In this document: positions 18,110 through 26,953 of the stretch, one piece after another
How the letters are laid out: the number at the start of each line of letters is the position of its first letter
Numbering within the stretch: the first letter of the stretch is position 1
DNA from: JACVRW01 sp963728495
Lineage (GTDB): Bacteria; Actinomycetota; Thermoleophilia; Solirubrobacterales; Thermoleophilaceae
Assembly (NCBI GenBank): GCA_963728495.1
Contig: CAVSKI010000006.1
Location: 62,001 to 126,000, forward strand
Direction of reading: 5' to 3'
DNA length: 64,000 bases
The notes under the pieces: generated by a model
Seen by the model: only the letters and a program-made list of their open reading frames with translations
What the model was told of the DNA's origin: nothing
The model's database searches: none
Translations under genes and position numbers: made by a program

Positions 18110-19618
18110 TCAAACAGCGCCGACGAAGTCGCGCCCGCGCACCAGCACGAAGGCGAGGATGCCGCCCACGAACGCCACCACCGCGGCCACCACCAGAATC
18201 TCGTCGAGCCCGTCGACGAAGGCGCGCCGAGCCGCCTCGACCAGGGCTTCGCGCGCCTGCGGCGGGGCGGCCTGGGCGGCCACCTCCGCACCACCGGAGG
18301 TCACCGCCGCGGCCAGCTCGTCCTCGGCCCCCGCCGGGAGCGGAGTGCTCGGCAGGGCGTCGGCCAGCCGGTCGGCTACGCGGGCCTGGAAGATCGCGCC
18401 CAATCCGGCGATTCCGGTGGCCGTGCCCACCTGGCGGAACGTGCTGTTGATGCCCGACGCGGCGCCGCTCTTGCGCGGCTCGACCACTCCGATGGCCGCC
18501 GTGGCCAGCGGCGGGTTGACAAGCCCGATGCCGATGCCGCCGACGATGAAGCCGGCCAGCAGCGTGGTCCAGTCGTCGGAGGGCTGGATTCCGCCCATGA
18601 GGAGGAGTCCGACGCCGACCGTGATCAGGCCGACTCCGAGGAAGCCGCGCACCGGCAGTCGCTCGACGAGCTTCCCGGCCACGGGCGCGACGAGAAAGGC
18701 GAGCAGCGACACGGGCAGGAAGCGCAGGCCGGCCTCGAGCGCCGAGTAGCCCAGGATGTTCTGCAGGTAGAGCGTGAGGTAGAGGAACATCGAGAAGATC
18801 GATGCGTGCAGGCTGAAGGCGACGATCTGCGCGCCGGTGAAGGCCGGCTTGGCGAACAGCGAGAGGTCGAGCATCGGCTGCGCCGAGCGCCGCTCGATCA
18901 CGACGAAGGCGGCCAGCAGGACCACGCTCGCTGTCAGCAGGCCCAGGACGAGGGCGCTTGTCCACCCCTGATCATTGCCCTCGATGAGAGCCAGAACGAG
19001 GGAGAAGAGCGCCCCACTGAAGGTCACCACGCCGGGCCAGTCGATCTTGGCCGAGGGATCGCGCTCGCCCTCCGGCACTCGCGCAAGCGTCATGGCGGCG
19101 GTGACCAGCCCGATCGGGATGTTCACGAAGAAGATCCATTCCCAGCCGATTCCCTCGGTGAGCAGCCCACCGGCGAGCGGCCCCACCGCCACCGCGAACC
19201 CCGTCGTGGCGCCCCAGAGCCCGAACGCGGTGCCGCGCTCGTCGGGCGGGAACTCCTGAGCGATCAGGGCCAGTGAGGTGGAGAACATCATCGCTCCTCC
19301 CACCCCCTGCAGGCCGCGCGCGAGATTGAGCATCATGGGGGTGGAGGCCAGCCCGCAGAGCAGCGAGGCCAGCATGAAGAGCAGGATCCCGAGCACGAAG
19401 ATCCGCCGCCGTCCCAGCAGGTCGCCGAGCGAGCCGGTGGCCAGCAGCAGTGCGGCGAGCGCCAGCGCGTAGGCATCCACCACCCACTGCAGATCCGTGA
19501 AGCTCGAGTCGAGGTCGCGCCGGATCTCGGGCAGGGCGACGTTGACGATCGTGATGTCGAGCAGCAGCATGAAGATCGCCAGGCAGACGGCGAGAAGCGT
19601 CCACCACTTGGAGGCCAT
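18110..19618 (-). CDS. DHA2-family MFS transporter (EmrB/QacA-like, 14 TM)
   Basis: 502 residues with 14 predicted membrane helices. Motifs include LDITIVNVALPEIRRDL (motif D of DHA2), LLGRRRIFVLG (motif A region), GVGGAMMFSTSL and GPLAGGLLTEGIGWEWIFFV (motif C). Drug or metabolite:H+ antiporter of the cytoplasmic membrane. It lies directly upstream of icd with no gap, so the genes may share a transcript although their functions do not seem linked. A paralogue is at 25181-26674. Confidence 0.93.
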   Translation of the reverse strand: MASKWWTLLAVCLAIFMLLLDITIVNVALPEIRRDLDSSFTDLQWVVDAYALALAALLLATGSLGDLLGRRRIFVLGILLFMLASLLCGLASTPMMLNLARGLQGVGGAMMFSTSLALIAQEFPPDERGTAFGLWGATTGFAVAVGPLAGGLLTEGIGWEWIFFVNIPIGLVTAAMTLARVPEGERDPSAKIDWPGVVTFSGALFSLVLALIEGNDQGWTSALVLGLLTASVVLLAAFVVIERRSAQPMLDLSLFAKPAFTGAQIVAFSLHASIFSMFLYLTLYLQNILGYSALEAGLRFLPVSLLAFLVAPVAGKLVERLPVRGFLGVGLITVGVGLLLMGGIQPSDDWTTLLAGFIVGGIGIGLVNPPLATAAIGVVEPRKSGAASGINSTFRQVGTATGIAGLGAIFQARVADRLADALPSTPLPAGAEDELAAAVTSGGAEVAAQAAPPQAREALVEAARRAFVDGLDEILVVAAVVAFVGGILAFVLVRGRDFVGAV

Positions 19619-19654
19619 GTCGCCAGCGTCTCCGCTCTGCCACCATCTGAACCC

Positions 19655-20812
19655 GTGTTTGGCGGTGGATCGATTCAGTTAGCGCGGATCTTTGGGATCC
19701 GCTTCGGCGTGGACATCAGCTGGTTCTTCGTCCTCTTCCTGATCATCTACTCGCTGACGAGCTACTACGAGGACGTGGCGCCGGCGTCCAATGCCTTCGT
19801 GCTGGCCACAGTCAGCGCGTTGCTCTTCTTCCTGTCGATCCTGCTGCACGAGCTAGGGCACGCGGTGGTGGCCATCCGCAACGGCATCCCCATCCTGGGC
19901 ATCGACCTGTGGATGTTCGGCGGCGTGGCCAAGCTCGAGCGCGACACCGACTCGCCCGGAGTCGAGTTCCGGGTGGCGGTGGCCGGCCCGATCGTGACGC
20001 TGGCGATCGCCGCCCTGTGCTTTGTGATCGGCACTCTGATCTCCAGCCCCGAGCAGGTCATCGAAGGCTCGACCTTCGATACGAGCGTGGGCAGTGCCGC
20101 CACTGCCGTGCTGGGCTATCTGATGACGATCAACGTGATCGTGCTGCTGTTCAACCTGATCCCGGGCTTCCCGCTCGACGGTGGCCGGATCGCGCGCGCG
20201 ATCGCCTGGAAGATCACCGGTGACCGCACGAAGGCCACCCGCTTCGCCGCCTTCCTGGGTCGGGGGGCCGGGTATCTGATGGTGGCCGGAGGCCTGGTGA
20301 TCCTCGCGATGGGCGAGACGATCACCGGAATCTGGCTCGCGGTGATCGGCGTGTTCCTGGCCCAGGCCGCCAAGTCGGCCCAGGCTCAGGCCGCGTTCGC
20401 CGGTCGGATCGAGCACCTGCGCGTGTCCGACGTGATGGACGCCGAGCCGGTGGCGATCCCCGAGACCCTGACGCTCGACCGCGCCGAGAGCGACTTCTTC
20501 CTGCGCTACGGCTGGCCCTGGTTTCCGGTGGTCGACCCCAGCGGGCACCTGGTGGGCGTGGTCTCCCGCGAGGCCGTGAACAGCGTGGGCGCCGATGGCC
20601 GGGAAACGCGGCCGGTGGGCGCGGTGATGGCCCGTGACGATGGCACCAGCGGGCTTCGCGCCGGCCTCGAGGACCCGCTCGAATCGCTGCTGGGACAGGA
20701 AAGCCTGTCGCGCCTCGGCGCCGTGATGGCGGTGGACAGCAACGGGGTGCTGCGCGGCATAGTCACCATCGATGCCGTGCGGCGGGCGCTGCGCGGTGCC
20801 GTGACGGTCTGA
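19655..20812 (+). CDS. Site-2 protease (M50) with C-terminal CBS domains
   Basis: 385 residues. Polytopic membrane zinc protease with HELGH at residues 65-69 in the second helix and the third ligand in NLIPGFPLDGGRIARA. The C-terminal part (about residue 240 on, RIEHLRVSDVMDAEPVAIPE) is a CBS pair: an EAVNSVG-type first unit and a second ending GIVTIDAVRRALRG. This is the Rip3-like architecture, in which CBS domains may sense adenine nucleotides and gate proteolysis of membrane-bound regulators. GTG 19655 is the assumed start. Confidence 0.92.
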   Translation: MFGGGSIQLARIFGIRFGVDISWFFVLFLIIYSLTSYYEDVAPASNAFVLATVSALLFFLSILLHELGHAVVAIRNGIPILGIDLWMFGGVAKLERDTDSPGVEFRVAVAGPIVTLAIAALCFVIGTLISSPEQVIEGSTFDTSVGSAATAVLGYLMTINVIVLLFNLIPGFPLDGGRIARAIAWKITGDRTKATRFAAFLGRGAGYLMVAGGLVILAMGETITGIWLAVIGVFLAQAAKSAQAQAAFAGRIEHLRVSDVMDAEPVAIPETLTLDRAESDFFLRYGWPWFPVVDPSGHLVGVVSREAVNSVGADGRETRPVGAVMARDDGTSGLRAGLEDPLESLLGQESLSRLGAVMAVDSNGVLRGIVTIDAVRRALRGAVTV

Positions 20813-20891
20813 CCCGCGAACGCGCGACGCGCGCGAGCCCTCCGATCTCCACACGGTTCAGATACGTAGAATCGGTGGAGCCCTCCCCGCG

Positions 20892-22577
20892 ATGCCCCAT
20901 CACGACGTCCTTGTCATAGGAGCCGGCCTGGCCGGCCAGCGCGCCGCCCTCGCCGCGGCGGAGCAAGGCGCATCCGTAGGCATCATCTCGAAGGTCCATC
21001 CGGTCCGCTCCCATTCGAACGCGGCCCAGGGTGGTATCAACGCCGCGCTGGACCCCCAGGACTCCTGGGAATCGCACGCCTTCGACACGATCAAGGGCTC
21101 GGACTACCTGGGCGACCAGGACGCGATCGAGATCATGTGCCGCGAGGCGCCCGAGGAACTGCTCGAGCTCGAGCACCTCGGCGTGACCTTCCACCGCAAC
21201 GAGGAGGGGCGCCTGGGCAAGCGCGCCTTCGGTGGGGCCAGCGCCGCGCGCACGTATTACGTGGCCGACATAACCGGCCAGGCGATCCTGCACGTGCTCT
21301 ACGAGCAGCTCATGAAGTTCGACGAGGTCTACCGCTACGAGGAGTGGTTCACCACCGCGCTGGTCCAAGACGAGGACGGCCGGATCGCCGGTGCGGTCAC
21401 GCGCAACATCCGCGACGGCGCGATGGAGCTGTTCTCGGCCAAGGCGGTAATTCTGGCCACGGGGGGCAACGGCCAGATCTACGATCCCACCACCAACGCC
21501 CTCATCTGCACCGGGGACGGCATCGCCATGGCCTACCGCATCGGCGCGCCGCTGATGGACATGGAGATGATCCAATACCACCCGACCACGCTGGCCGGCC
21601 TGGGATTGCTGATTACCGAGGGCGCACGCGGCGAGGGGGCCCACCTCTACAACGCCGAGGGCGAGCGCTTCATGGAGAAGTACGCGCCCAACAAGATGGA
21701 GCTGGCCTCGCGCGATGTGGTTTCACGCGCCGAGCAGACGGAGATCAACGAGGGGCGCGGATTCGACGATGGCACGGTGGCGCTGGACATCACCGTGGTG
21801 CCGCGCAAGCGCATCCACGAGGCGCTGCGCGAGATCGTCAACGTCGGGCGCGACTTCGCCGGCGTCGACATCACCCAGGAGCCGATCCACATCAAGCCCG
21901 GAAACCACTACGTCATGGGCGGCGTCAAGACAGACATCCACGGCCAGACCTCCATTCCCGGCCTGTACGCCGCGGGCGAGTGCGCCTGCGTTTCCGTGCA
22001 CGGCGGCAACCGCCTGGGCGCCAACTCGCTTCTGGACACGCTCGTGTTCGGCCGCCGCTCGGGAGCCCACGCCGCAGAGACGATCAAGGGTCTCCCGGTC
22101 CGGGACCCGAGCTACGCCCAACTGACCGACGAGGAGGGCCGGATCTCGAGGATCGTCGACCGCGACGGCGGCGGGCGACGGGTCTCGGAGATCAAGGCCG
22201 AGCTCGGGGAGACGATGGACAAGCAGGTGGCCGTCTACCGCGACGAGGACGGGCTGCGGGGGGCGCTGGATACCGTCAAGCGCCTCCAGGAGGAGGCCAA
22301 GGACGTATCGATCGACGACAAGGGCACCGTCTTCAACCAGGACCTGCTCGGCGCCCTCGAGCTGCAGTTCATGCTCGACAACGCGGAGTGCATCATCGTC
22401 TCGGCAATCGAGCGCAAGGAGAGCCGCGGCGCCCAGTACCGCACCGACTTTCCGGACCGAAACGACGACGAGTGGCTCAAGCACATCAACGTCGGTGCCA
22501 ACGGCGGCGAGGAGCCGGAGATCAGCTATTCGGAGGTGACCATGACTCAGTGGGAGCCGCACGAGAGAACATACTGA
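20892..22577 (+). CDS. sdhA: Succinate dehydrogenase/fumarate reductase flavoprotein subunit
   Basis: 561 residues. Binds FAD and oxidises succinate to fumarate. N-terminal VLVIGAGLAGQRAALAAAEQ; covalent-FAD His in SHSNAAQGGINAAL; ATGGNGQIY; FMEKYAPNKMELASRD; HVHGGNRLGANSLLD and a C-terminal domain with MLDNAECI and SRGAQYRTDFP. The gene begins a three-gene operon with the iron-sulfur subunit and a CCG-domain subunit. Confidence 0.96.
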   Translation: MPHHDVLVIGAGLAGQRAALAAAEQGASVGIISKVHPVRSHSNAAQGGINAALDPQDSWESHAFDTIKGSDYLGDQDAIEIMCREAPEELLELEHLGVTFHRNEEGRLGKRAFGGASAARTYYVADITGQAILHVLYEQLMKFDEVYRYEEWFTTALVQDEDGRIAGAVTRNIRDGAMELFSAKAVILATGGNGQIYDPTTNALICTGDGIAMAYRIGAPLMDMEMIQYHPTTLAGLGLLITEGARGEGAHLYNAEGERFMEKYAPNKMELASRDVVSRAEQTEINEGRGFDDGTVALDITVVPRKRIHEALREIVNVGRDFAGVDITQEPIHIKPGNHYVMGGVKTDIHGQTSIPGLYAAGECACVSVHGGNRLGANSLLDTLVFGRRSGAHAAETIKGLPVRDPSYAQLTDEEGRISRIVDRDGGGRRVSEIKAELGETMDKQVAVYRDEDGLRGALDTVKRLQEEAKDVSIDDKGTVFNQDLLGALELQFMLDNAECIIVSAIERKESRGAQYRTDFPDRNDDEWLKHINVGANGGEEPEISYSEVTMTQWEPHERTY

Positions 22578-22638
22578 GACGTGATGTCGAAGCTCGAAAT
22601 CAGAGCGCGGGGCAGGATGCCCCGCGGAGGTGACCGTC

Positions 22639-23736
22639 GTGGCTGATTTCGCCCTGAAGATCCGTCGCTACGACCCCGAGTCCGACGAGCCCGCCTACTG
22701 GGCCGACTACGACGTCGACCTCCCCCCCGAGCGCTCCGTGCTCGACGGGATCCTCCAGGTCAAGGACCGAGAGGACGCCTCGATCGCGATCCGGTGCTCC
22801 TGCCGCGCCGCCATCTGCGGCTCCTGCGGCCTGCGCATCAACGGCAGCTCGGCGCTGGCCTGCAACACGCGCATCGGCGACGCGGCCGAGCGCGCGCGCG
22901 ACGGCGCGATCACGGTCGAGCCGATGGGCAACATGCCTGTGCTCAAGGACCTGGTCACCGACATGGAGGCCGTGCACTGGAAGAAGATCCGCCGCGTCGT
23001 GCCGTGGCTGCTGCCCGCGGAGGAGCCGCCCGAGGACCGCGAGTACATCGTCCCGGCCGAGGCCATGCTCGACGTGACTCAGGCCATGGCCTGCATCCAG
23101 TGCGGGGTGTGCGTGTCGGCCTGCCTCTCGCTCGAGGTGGATCCCGAGTTCGTCGGTCCGGCCGCGTTGGCCAAGGCCTACCGCTTCGTCGGGGACCCGC
23201 GCGACGGCGAGCAGGAGGCTCGCCTGAAGGACCTCGCAGAGGACCCGCACGGCATCTACAACTGCACCCACTGCTTCGCCTGCGTCGAGGTCTGTCCGAA
23301 GGACGTGGCGCCCATGGACCAGATCATGCGCCTGCGCCGCCGGGCAACGAACGACTTCGGCATCAAGGACGCCAACAACGGCTACGGCCACGAGAAGGCC
23401 TTCAGCACGATCATCGAGCGCTGGGGCACGCTGCACGAGGCCCAGCTGCTGCCGCGCTCCTTCGGCGACGGTTCGCTGGTGAAGGGCCAACTGCGGCCGA
23501 GCGGCGCCAAGCAGATGACCGAGAGCCTGCCCACCGCTCTGCGCGGGCTCAAGTCGGGGAAGGTCAGCCCGCGCAAGGTGCTCCTGCACCCGAAGCTGCC
23601 CGACCAGAAGCAGGTGCGGCGCATCTTCACCGAGATCGAGGGGAAGGACGAGCGCGTCGAGCTCAACCTCTACATCGTGGGCGAGATGGCCGGCGAGGAG
23701 GAAGGCGCGATGGCGGAGGGGAGCGGCGAAGAATGA
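22639..23736 (+). CDS. sdhB: Succinate dehydrogenase iron-sulfur subunit
   Basis: 365 residues. N-terminal [2Fe-2S] ferredoxin domain with CSCRAAICGSCGLRINGSSA and a later Cys (LACNTR), then two 4-Cys clusters: CIQCGVCVSAC and CTHCFACVEVCPKDVAPMDQ. Passes electrons from the flavoprotein toward the quinone pool. It is longer than proteobacterial SdhB (about 240) and matches the type-E/TfrB-like form. Start: GTG at 22639 has a GGAGG site 8-10 bases upstream; GTG 22630 lies inside that site. The stop overlaps the next ATG (ATGA). Confidence 0.94.
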   Translation: MADFALKIRRYDPESDEPAYWADYDVDLPPERSVLDGILQVKDREDASIAIRCSCRAAICGSCGLRINGSSALACNTRIGDAAERARDGAITVEPMGNMPVLKDLVTDMEAVHWKKIRRVVPWLLPAEEPPEDREYIVPAEAMLDVTQAMACIQCGVCVSACLSLEVDPEFVGPAALAKAYRFVGDPRDGEQEARLKDLAEDPHGIYNCTHCFACVEVCPKDVAPMDQIMRLRRRATNDFGIKDANNGYGHEKAFSTIIERWGTLHEAQLLPRSFGDGSLVKGQLRPSGAKQMTESLPTALRGLKSGKVSPRKVLLHPKLPDQKQVRRIFTEIEGKDERVELNLYIVGEMAGEEEGAMAEGSGEE

Positions 23737-24635
23737 AGCTCGCCTACTGGCCCGGCTGCGTGTCCCGCGGCTTCACCCCCGAGCTGCACGGCTCGATGGC
23801 CAAGATCGCGCCGCTGCTCGACCTCGAGCTGGTCGAGCTCGACCGCGCCAACTGCTGCGGCGCCGGCGTGATCGCCGAACACAACCAGGAGTTGGTCGAC
23901 ACGCTCAACGCCCGCACCTTCGCGATGGCCCAGCAGGTGGGCGGCGCCGCGGGCATGATGAACATCTGCTCGACCTGCCAGGGCGCACAGTCGGAGTGCC
24001 AGGAGCGCCTCGATGCCTCGTCGTCCTACCGCTCCGAGGTCAACGCCCATCTGCAGCCGGAGGGGCTCACCTACGACGCCGACGGCGACTGGTGGAACAA
24101 GAACTTCCTCTGGCTGCTGGTTGAGGAGGTCGGGCTGGGAACGCTCAGCGAGCGGGTCAAGCGCCCGCTCGAGGGCCTGCGCGTGGCCCCCTTCTACGGC
24201 TGCTACATCGTGCGTCCCACCAAGCGGCTCGGCTTCGACGAGTATCCCGAGCGAGACGAATATCTGGGTCAGCTGATCGAATGCCTCGGCGCCGAGCCGG
24301 TGGAATACGCGGGCGCGCGCAAGTGCTGCGGCTTTCCCGTGATCACCATGAATCGCACCACCTCGCTGCGCCAGGCCGGCCGCCACGTGGCCGACGCGCT
24401 CGATGCCGGCGCCGACTGCCTGGTCACCCCATGCCCGCTCTGCCATCTCAACCTCGATATGCAGCAGCCCGCGGCCGCCCAATTCGTGGAGCGTGACCTC
24501 GACCTGCCCGTGCTGCACCTGCCGCAGATGGTCGGGCTCGCCCTCGGGCTCGAGCCCAAGGAACTCGGCCTGGGCAAGCACGTGGTCTCCACGCGCGAGG
24601 TGGTGCGCAAGGTCGCTCAGCTCGCCGCGGCCTGA
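23733..24635 (+). CDS. CCG-domain (HdrB-like) subunit of type-E succinate dehydrogenase
   Basis: 300 residues. Two cysteine-rich CCG-type units: CVSRG...LDRANCCGAGV and YGCYIVRPT...RKCCGFPVITMNRTTSLRQ, with a TPCPLCHLNLD stretch. This is the heterodisulfide-reductase-B-like subunit that replaces the usual haem-bearing membrane anchors in type-E succinate:quinone reductases. It has no membrane helices, so attachment is likely through amphipathic regions. Overlaps sdhB by 4 bases. A perfect 8-bp hairpin follows the stop. Confidence 0.93.
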   Translation: MKLAYWPGCVSRGFTPELHGSMAKIAPLLDLELVELDRANCCGAGVIAEHNQELVDTLNARTFAMAQQVGGAAGMMNICSTCQGAQSECQERLDASSSYRSEVNAHLQPEGLTYDADGDWWNKNFLWLLVEEVGLGTLSERVKRPLEGLRVAPFYGCYIVRPTKRLGFDEYPERDEYLGQLIECLGAEPVEYAGARKCCGFPVITMNRTTSLRQAGRHVADALDAGADCLVTPCPLCHLNLDMQQPAAAQFVERDLDLPVLHLPQMVGLALGLEPKELGLGKHVVSTREVVRKVAQLAAA

Positions 24636-24636
24636 A

Positions 24637-24656
24637 CTCGACGTGAGCACGTCGAG
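24637..24656 (+). terminator. Hairpin after the sdh operon
   Basis: CTCGACGT-GAGC-ACGTCGAG, a perfect 8-bp stem beginning 1 base past the stop. No T tract follows, as is common in high-GC actinobacteria. Confidence 0.55.
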
Positions 24657-24749
24657 CACCCGGGCGACGTAGCTCAGGACAGACCGAGCGGGCGCGGTGA
24701 GCTCATCGCGGCGCGATGAATTGCAGCGCTCTTCGCGGTCAACAGGGGC

Positions 24750-25110
24750 ATGACACGAGATCGTGCTGCTCCGATCGTCCATCTCGAGCTGCACACGGGC
24801 GATCTACCGAGAGCCGAGGCCCTGTGCGCCGAGCTGTGCGGATGGCGCCGAGCGGGTCGATGCCGGCGGCTCTGGTTCCTATTTGGCGCTGGAGCTCGGC
24901 CGCCTCGGTGGGGGAATCGTCGAATGCGAGACGCCGCGGCCGCTGTGGCTGCCCTACGTCGAGGTCGGCGCGATCGAGCGGGCCACCGAACGGGCGCGCG
25001 ACCTCGGCGCCTCCGTCCTGCTCGAGCCCCGCGAAGGGCCGGCGGGCTGGCGGAGCGTGGTTGCCACGGGCGCCGGCGCGGAGTTGGCCTTCTGGCAGCC
25101 CAAGCGCTGA
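24750..25110 (+). pseudogene. VOC-family gene with a frameshift
   Basis: The N-terminal half (MTRDRAAPIVHLELHTGDLP, then EALCAELCGW) reads in one frame from 24750. The C-terminal half (AERVDAGGSGSYLALELG, then PLWLPYVEVGAIERATERAR through LAFWQPKR) reads in another from about 24845. Joined, they form one glyoxalase-fold protein of about 119 residues, so a single base was gained or lost near 24840-24850. It is either a real pseudogene or an assembly error. The ATG at 24750 has no clear ribosome site. Confidence 0.7.
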
Positions 25111-25180
25111 CCGATGAATCCGTGCCGGAGCGGCGGTCTTAAGAACACAGTCGAAATCGACATCGACGAGGAGCTGGAAA

Positions 25181-26674
25181 GTGACCGCTGATACCACCAC
25201 CGAACGCAACCGCTGGGCCGCCCTGTACGTGCTCTGCGGAGGCATGCTCATGATCGTTCTCGACGCCACGATCGTGAATGTCGCGCTGCCCTCGATCCAG
25301 GCTGATCTGGGCTTTTCACAGAGCAATCTGGCCTGGGTCGTCAACGCTTATCTCATCGCCTTCGGCGGCCTCCTGCTGCTGGCGGGCCGTATGGGCGACC
25401 TGCTGGGCCAGCGACGGGTATTCCTGCTGGGCTTGGCTGTGTTCACGGCCGCGTCCCTGGCGTGCGCCGTGGCCCAGAGCCAGGGCCTCCTCATCGCCGC
25501 GCGCTTCGTCCAGGGCGCCGGCGGCGCGATCGCGTCGGCCGTGATCCTGGGCATGATCGTGACGATGTTCCCCGAGCCGCGCGAGCAGGCGAAGGCAATC
25601 GGGGTCTACAGCTTCGTGGCCTCTGCCGGTGCCTCGGTCGGATTGCTCGCCGGTGGTCTGCTCACCGAGGCCATCAACTGGCACTGGATCTTCTTCGTGA
25701 ACCTGCCGGTGGGGGTTGCCACCGCGGTACTAGCCCTAAGGCTGGTCGAGGACCGCGAGGGCCTCGGCCTCGACCAGGGCGCCGACTTCCCCGGCGCGGT
25801 GCTGCTCACCGGTGGCTTGATGCTTGGCGTGTACACGCTGCTGGAGACCGGCGAGCGGGGCTGGGGATCAACCCAGACGCTCGCTCTGGGCGGCGTCTCG
25901 GTCCTGCTGCTGGGTGTGTTCATCGCTCGCCAGGCGCGCATCGACAATCCGCTGATGCCGCTGCGCCTGTTTCGCTCGCGCAACGTCGCGGGAGCAAACC
26001 TGGTGATGGCCCTGCTGGTGGTGGGGTTCTTCGGGATGTTCTTCCTGGGCGCGCTCTATCTCCAGGGCATCCTCGGCTACAGCCCGCTCGAGGTCGGCCT
26101 GGCGTTCCTGCCCTCGTGCCTGGTCATGGGCACCCTGTCGCTCGGCTTTTCCGAACGCCTCATCATGGGCATCGGCGCGCGGTCGGCCCTGATCGCCGGA
26201 CTGGTGCTCGCCGGCGCGGGTCTGCTGGTCTTCGCCCAGGCTCCGGTCGACGGCAGCTGGGTGGTCAACCTCCTGCCCGTGATGCTCCTGCTGGGCGGCG
26301 GAGCCGGGTTGGCCTTCCCCGCTCTCATGACGCTCGCGATGTCGGGTGCGACCGAGAGCGATTCGGGGCTGGCCTCGGGCCTGGTCAACACCACCACCCA
26401 GGTGGGCGGCGCAATAGGCCTGGCCGTGCTGGCCACGCTTGCCACCGAGCGCACCGACGCCCTGCTGGCCGACGGCGAGTCGAAGGCCGCCGCGCTCAAC
26501 GCCGGCTACCACCTCGCCTTTCTCCTGGGAGCGGCGCTGATAGCCGTGGCCGTCGTCGTGGCGGTGACCGTGGTGCGATCGAAGAGCCCGGCCGCCGCCG
26601 AGGCGCCGGACGCCCAGGGCGAGGGCGAGGCCAAGCCCACCAGAAGCGAGCCCGCCTACTCCGAGGCTGCCTAG
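25181..26674 (+). CDS. DHA2-family MFS transporter (14 TM)
   Basis: 497 residues with 14 hydrophobic helices. Contains LDATIVNVALPSIQADL, GRMGDLLGQRRVFLLG, GAGGAIASAVILG and GGLLTEAINWHWIFFVNLPV, all DHA2 (EmrB/QacA) motifs. Proton-driven efflux pump of unknown substrate. GTG 25181 follows GAGGAG by about 10 bases. It is a paralogue of the pump at 18110-19618. A strong stem-loop follows at 26711. Confidence 0.93.
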   Translation: MTADTTTERNRWAALYVLCGGMLMIVLDATIVNVALPSIQADLGFSQSNLAWVVNAYLIAFGGLLLLAGRMGDLLGQRRVFLLGLAVFTAASLACAVAQSQGLLIAARFVQGAGGAIASAVILGMIVTMFPEPREQAKAIGVYSFVASAGASVGLLAGGLLTEAINWHWIFFVNLPVGVATAVLALRLVEDREGLGLDQGADFPGAVLLTGGLMLGVYTLLETGERGWGSTQTLALGGVSVLLLGVFIARQARIDNPLMPLRLFRSRNVAGANLVMALLVVGFFGMFFLGALYLQGILGYSPLEVGLAFLPSCLVMGTLSLGFSERLIMGIGARSALIAGLVLAGAGLLVFAQAPVDGSWVVNLLPVMLLLGGGAGLAFPALMTLAMSGATESDSGLASGLVNTTTQVGGAIGLAVLATLATERTDALLADGESKAAALNAGYHLAFLLGAALIAVAVVVAVTVVRSKSPAAAEAPDAQGEGEAKPTRSEPAYSEAA

Positions 26675-26710
26675 CCGGCGCGCCTCCGGGAGACGGCCCC
26701 AGAAACGAGA

Positions 26711-26734
26711 AGACCGGCCATACTTGGCCGGTCT
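26711..26734 (+). terminator. Hairpin after MFS gene
   Basis: AGACCGGCC-ATACTT-GGCCGGTCT, a perfect 9-bp stem 36 bases past the MFS stop, followed by GCCTCG without a T run. Confidence 0.65.
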
Positions 26735-26855
26735 GCCTCGTCAGGCGTACCCCTTGTCCGCCCTGGGAAGTTGTCCCGACCCCTTGGATCCATGGTCTCC
26801 CGGAAGCGCGGTTTTGTCGCTAACCCGATGGCGTGAACTGGAGGGGAGACGACGA

Positions 26856-26906
26856 GTGAAATTCGGAGGAGACAAAGGGGTAGCTCCGGGTTACGCGGGA
26901 GGGTGA
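26856..26906 (+). CDS. Putative 16-residue leader peptide
   Basis: GTG at 26856 lies 7 bases after GGAGGGGAG, one of the strongest ribosome sites in the window. It opens a 16-codon frame (MKFGGDKGVAPGYAGG) ending TGA at 26904-26906. The stop codon is inside a stem-loop at 26901-26919, about 50 bases before the LuxR-type gene. It could be an attenuation or coupling peptide or a chance frame; no family is recognised. Confidence 0.35.
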   Translation: MKFGGDKGVAPGYAGG

Positions 26907-26919
26907 CCAAGGATCACCC
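26901..26919 (+). terminator. Stem-loop overlapping the leader peptide stop
   Basis: GGGTGA-CCAAGGA-TCACCC, a 6-bp stem followed by GTTCT. It is 34 bases upstream of the response-regulator start, so it may stop read-through or act as an attenuator. Confidence 0.4.
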
Positions 26920-26939
26920 GTTCTAACCCCTGATCGGCG

Positions 26940-26945
26940 TACACT
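26940..26945 (+). promoter_or_regulatory. Candidate -10 box of a leaderless promoter
   Basis: TACACT ends 8 bases before the ATG at 26954 and no ribosome site lies between, so transcription probably starts at or next to the start codon. A matching -35 is not clear. Confidence 0.4.
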
Positions 26946-26953
26946 GCGCTGGG

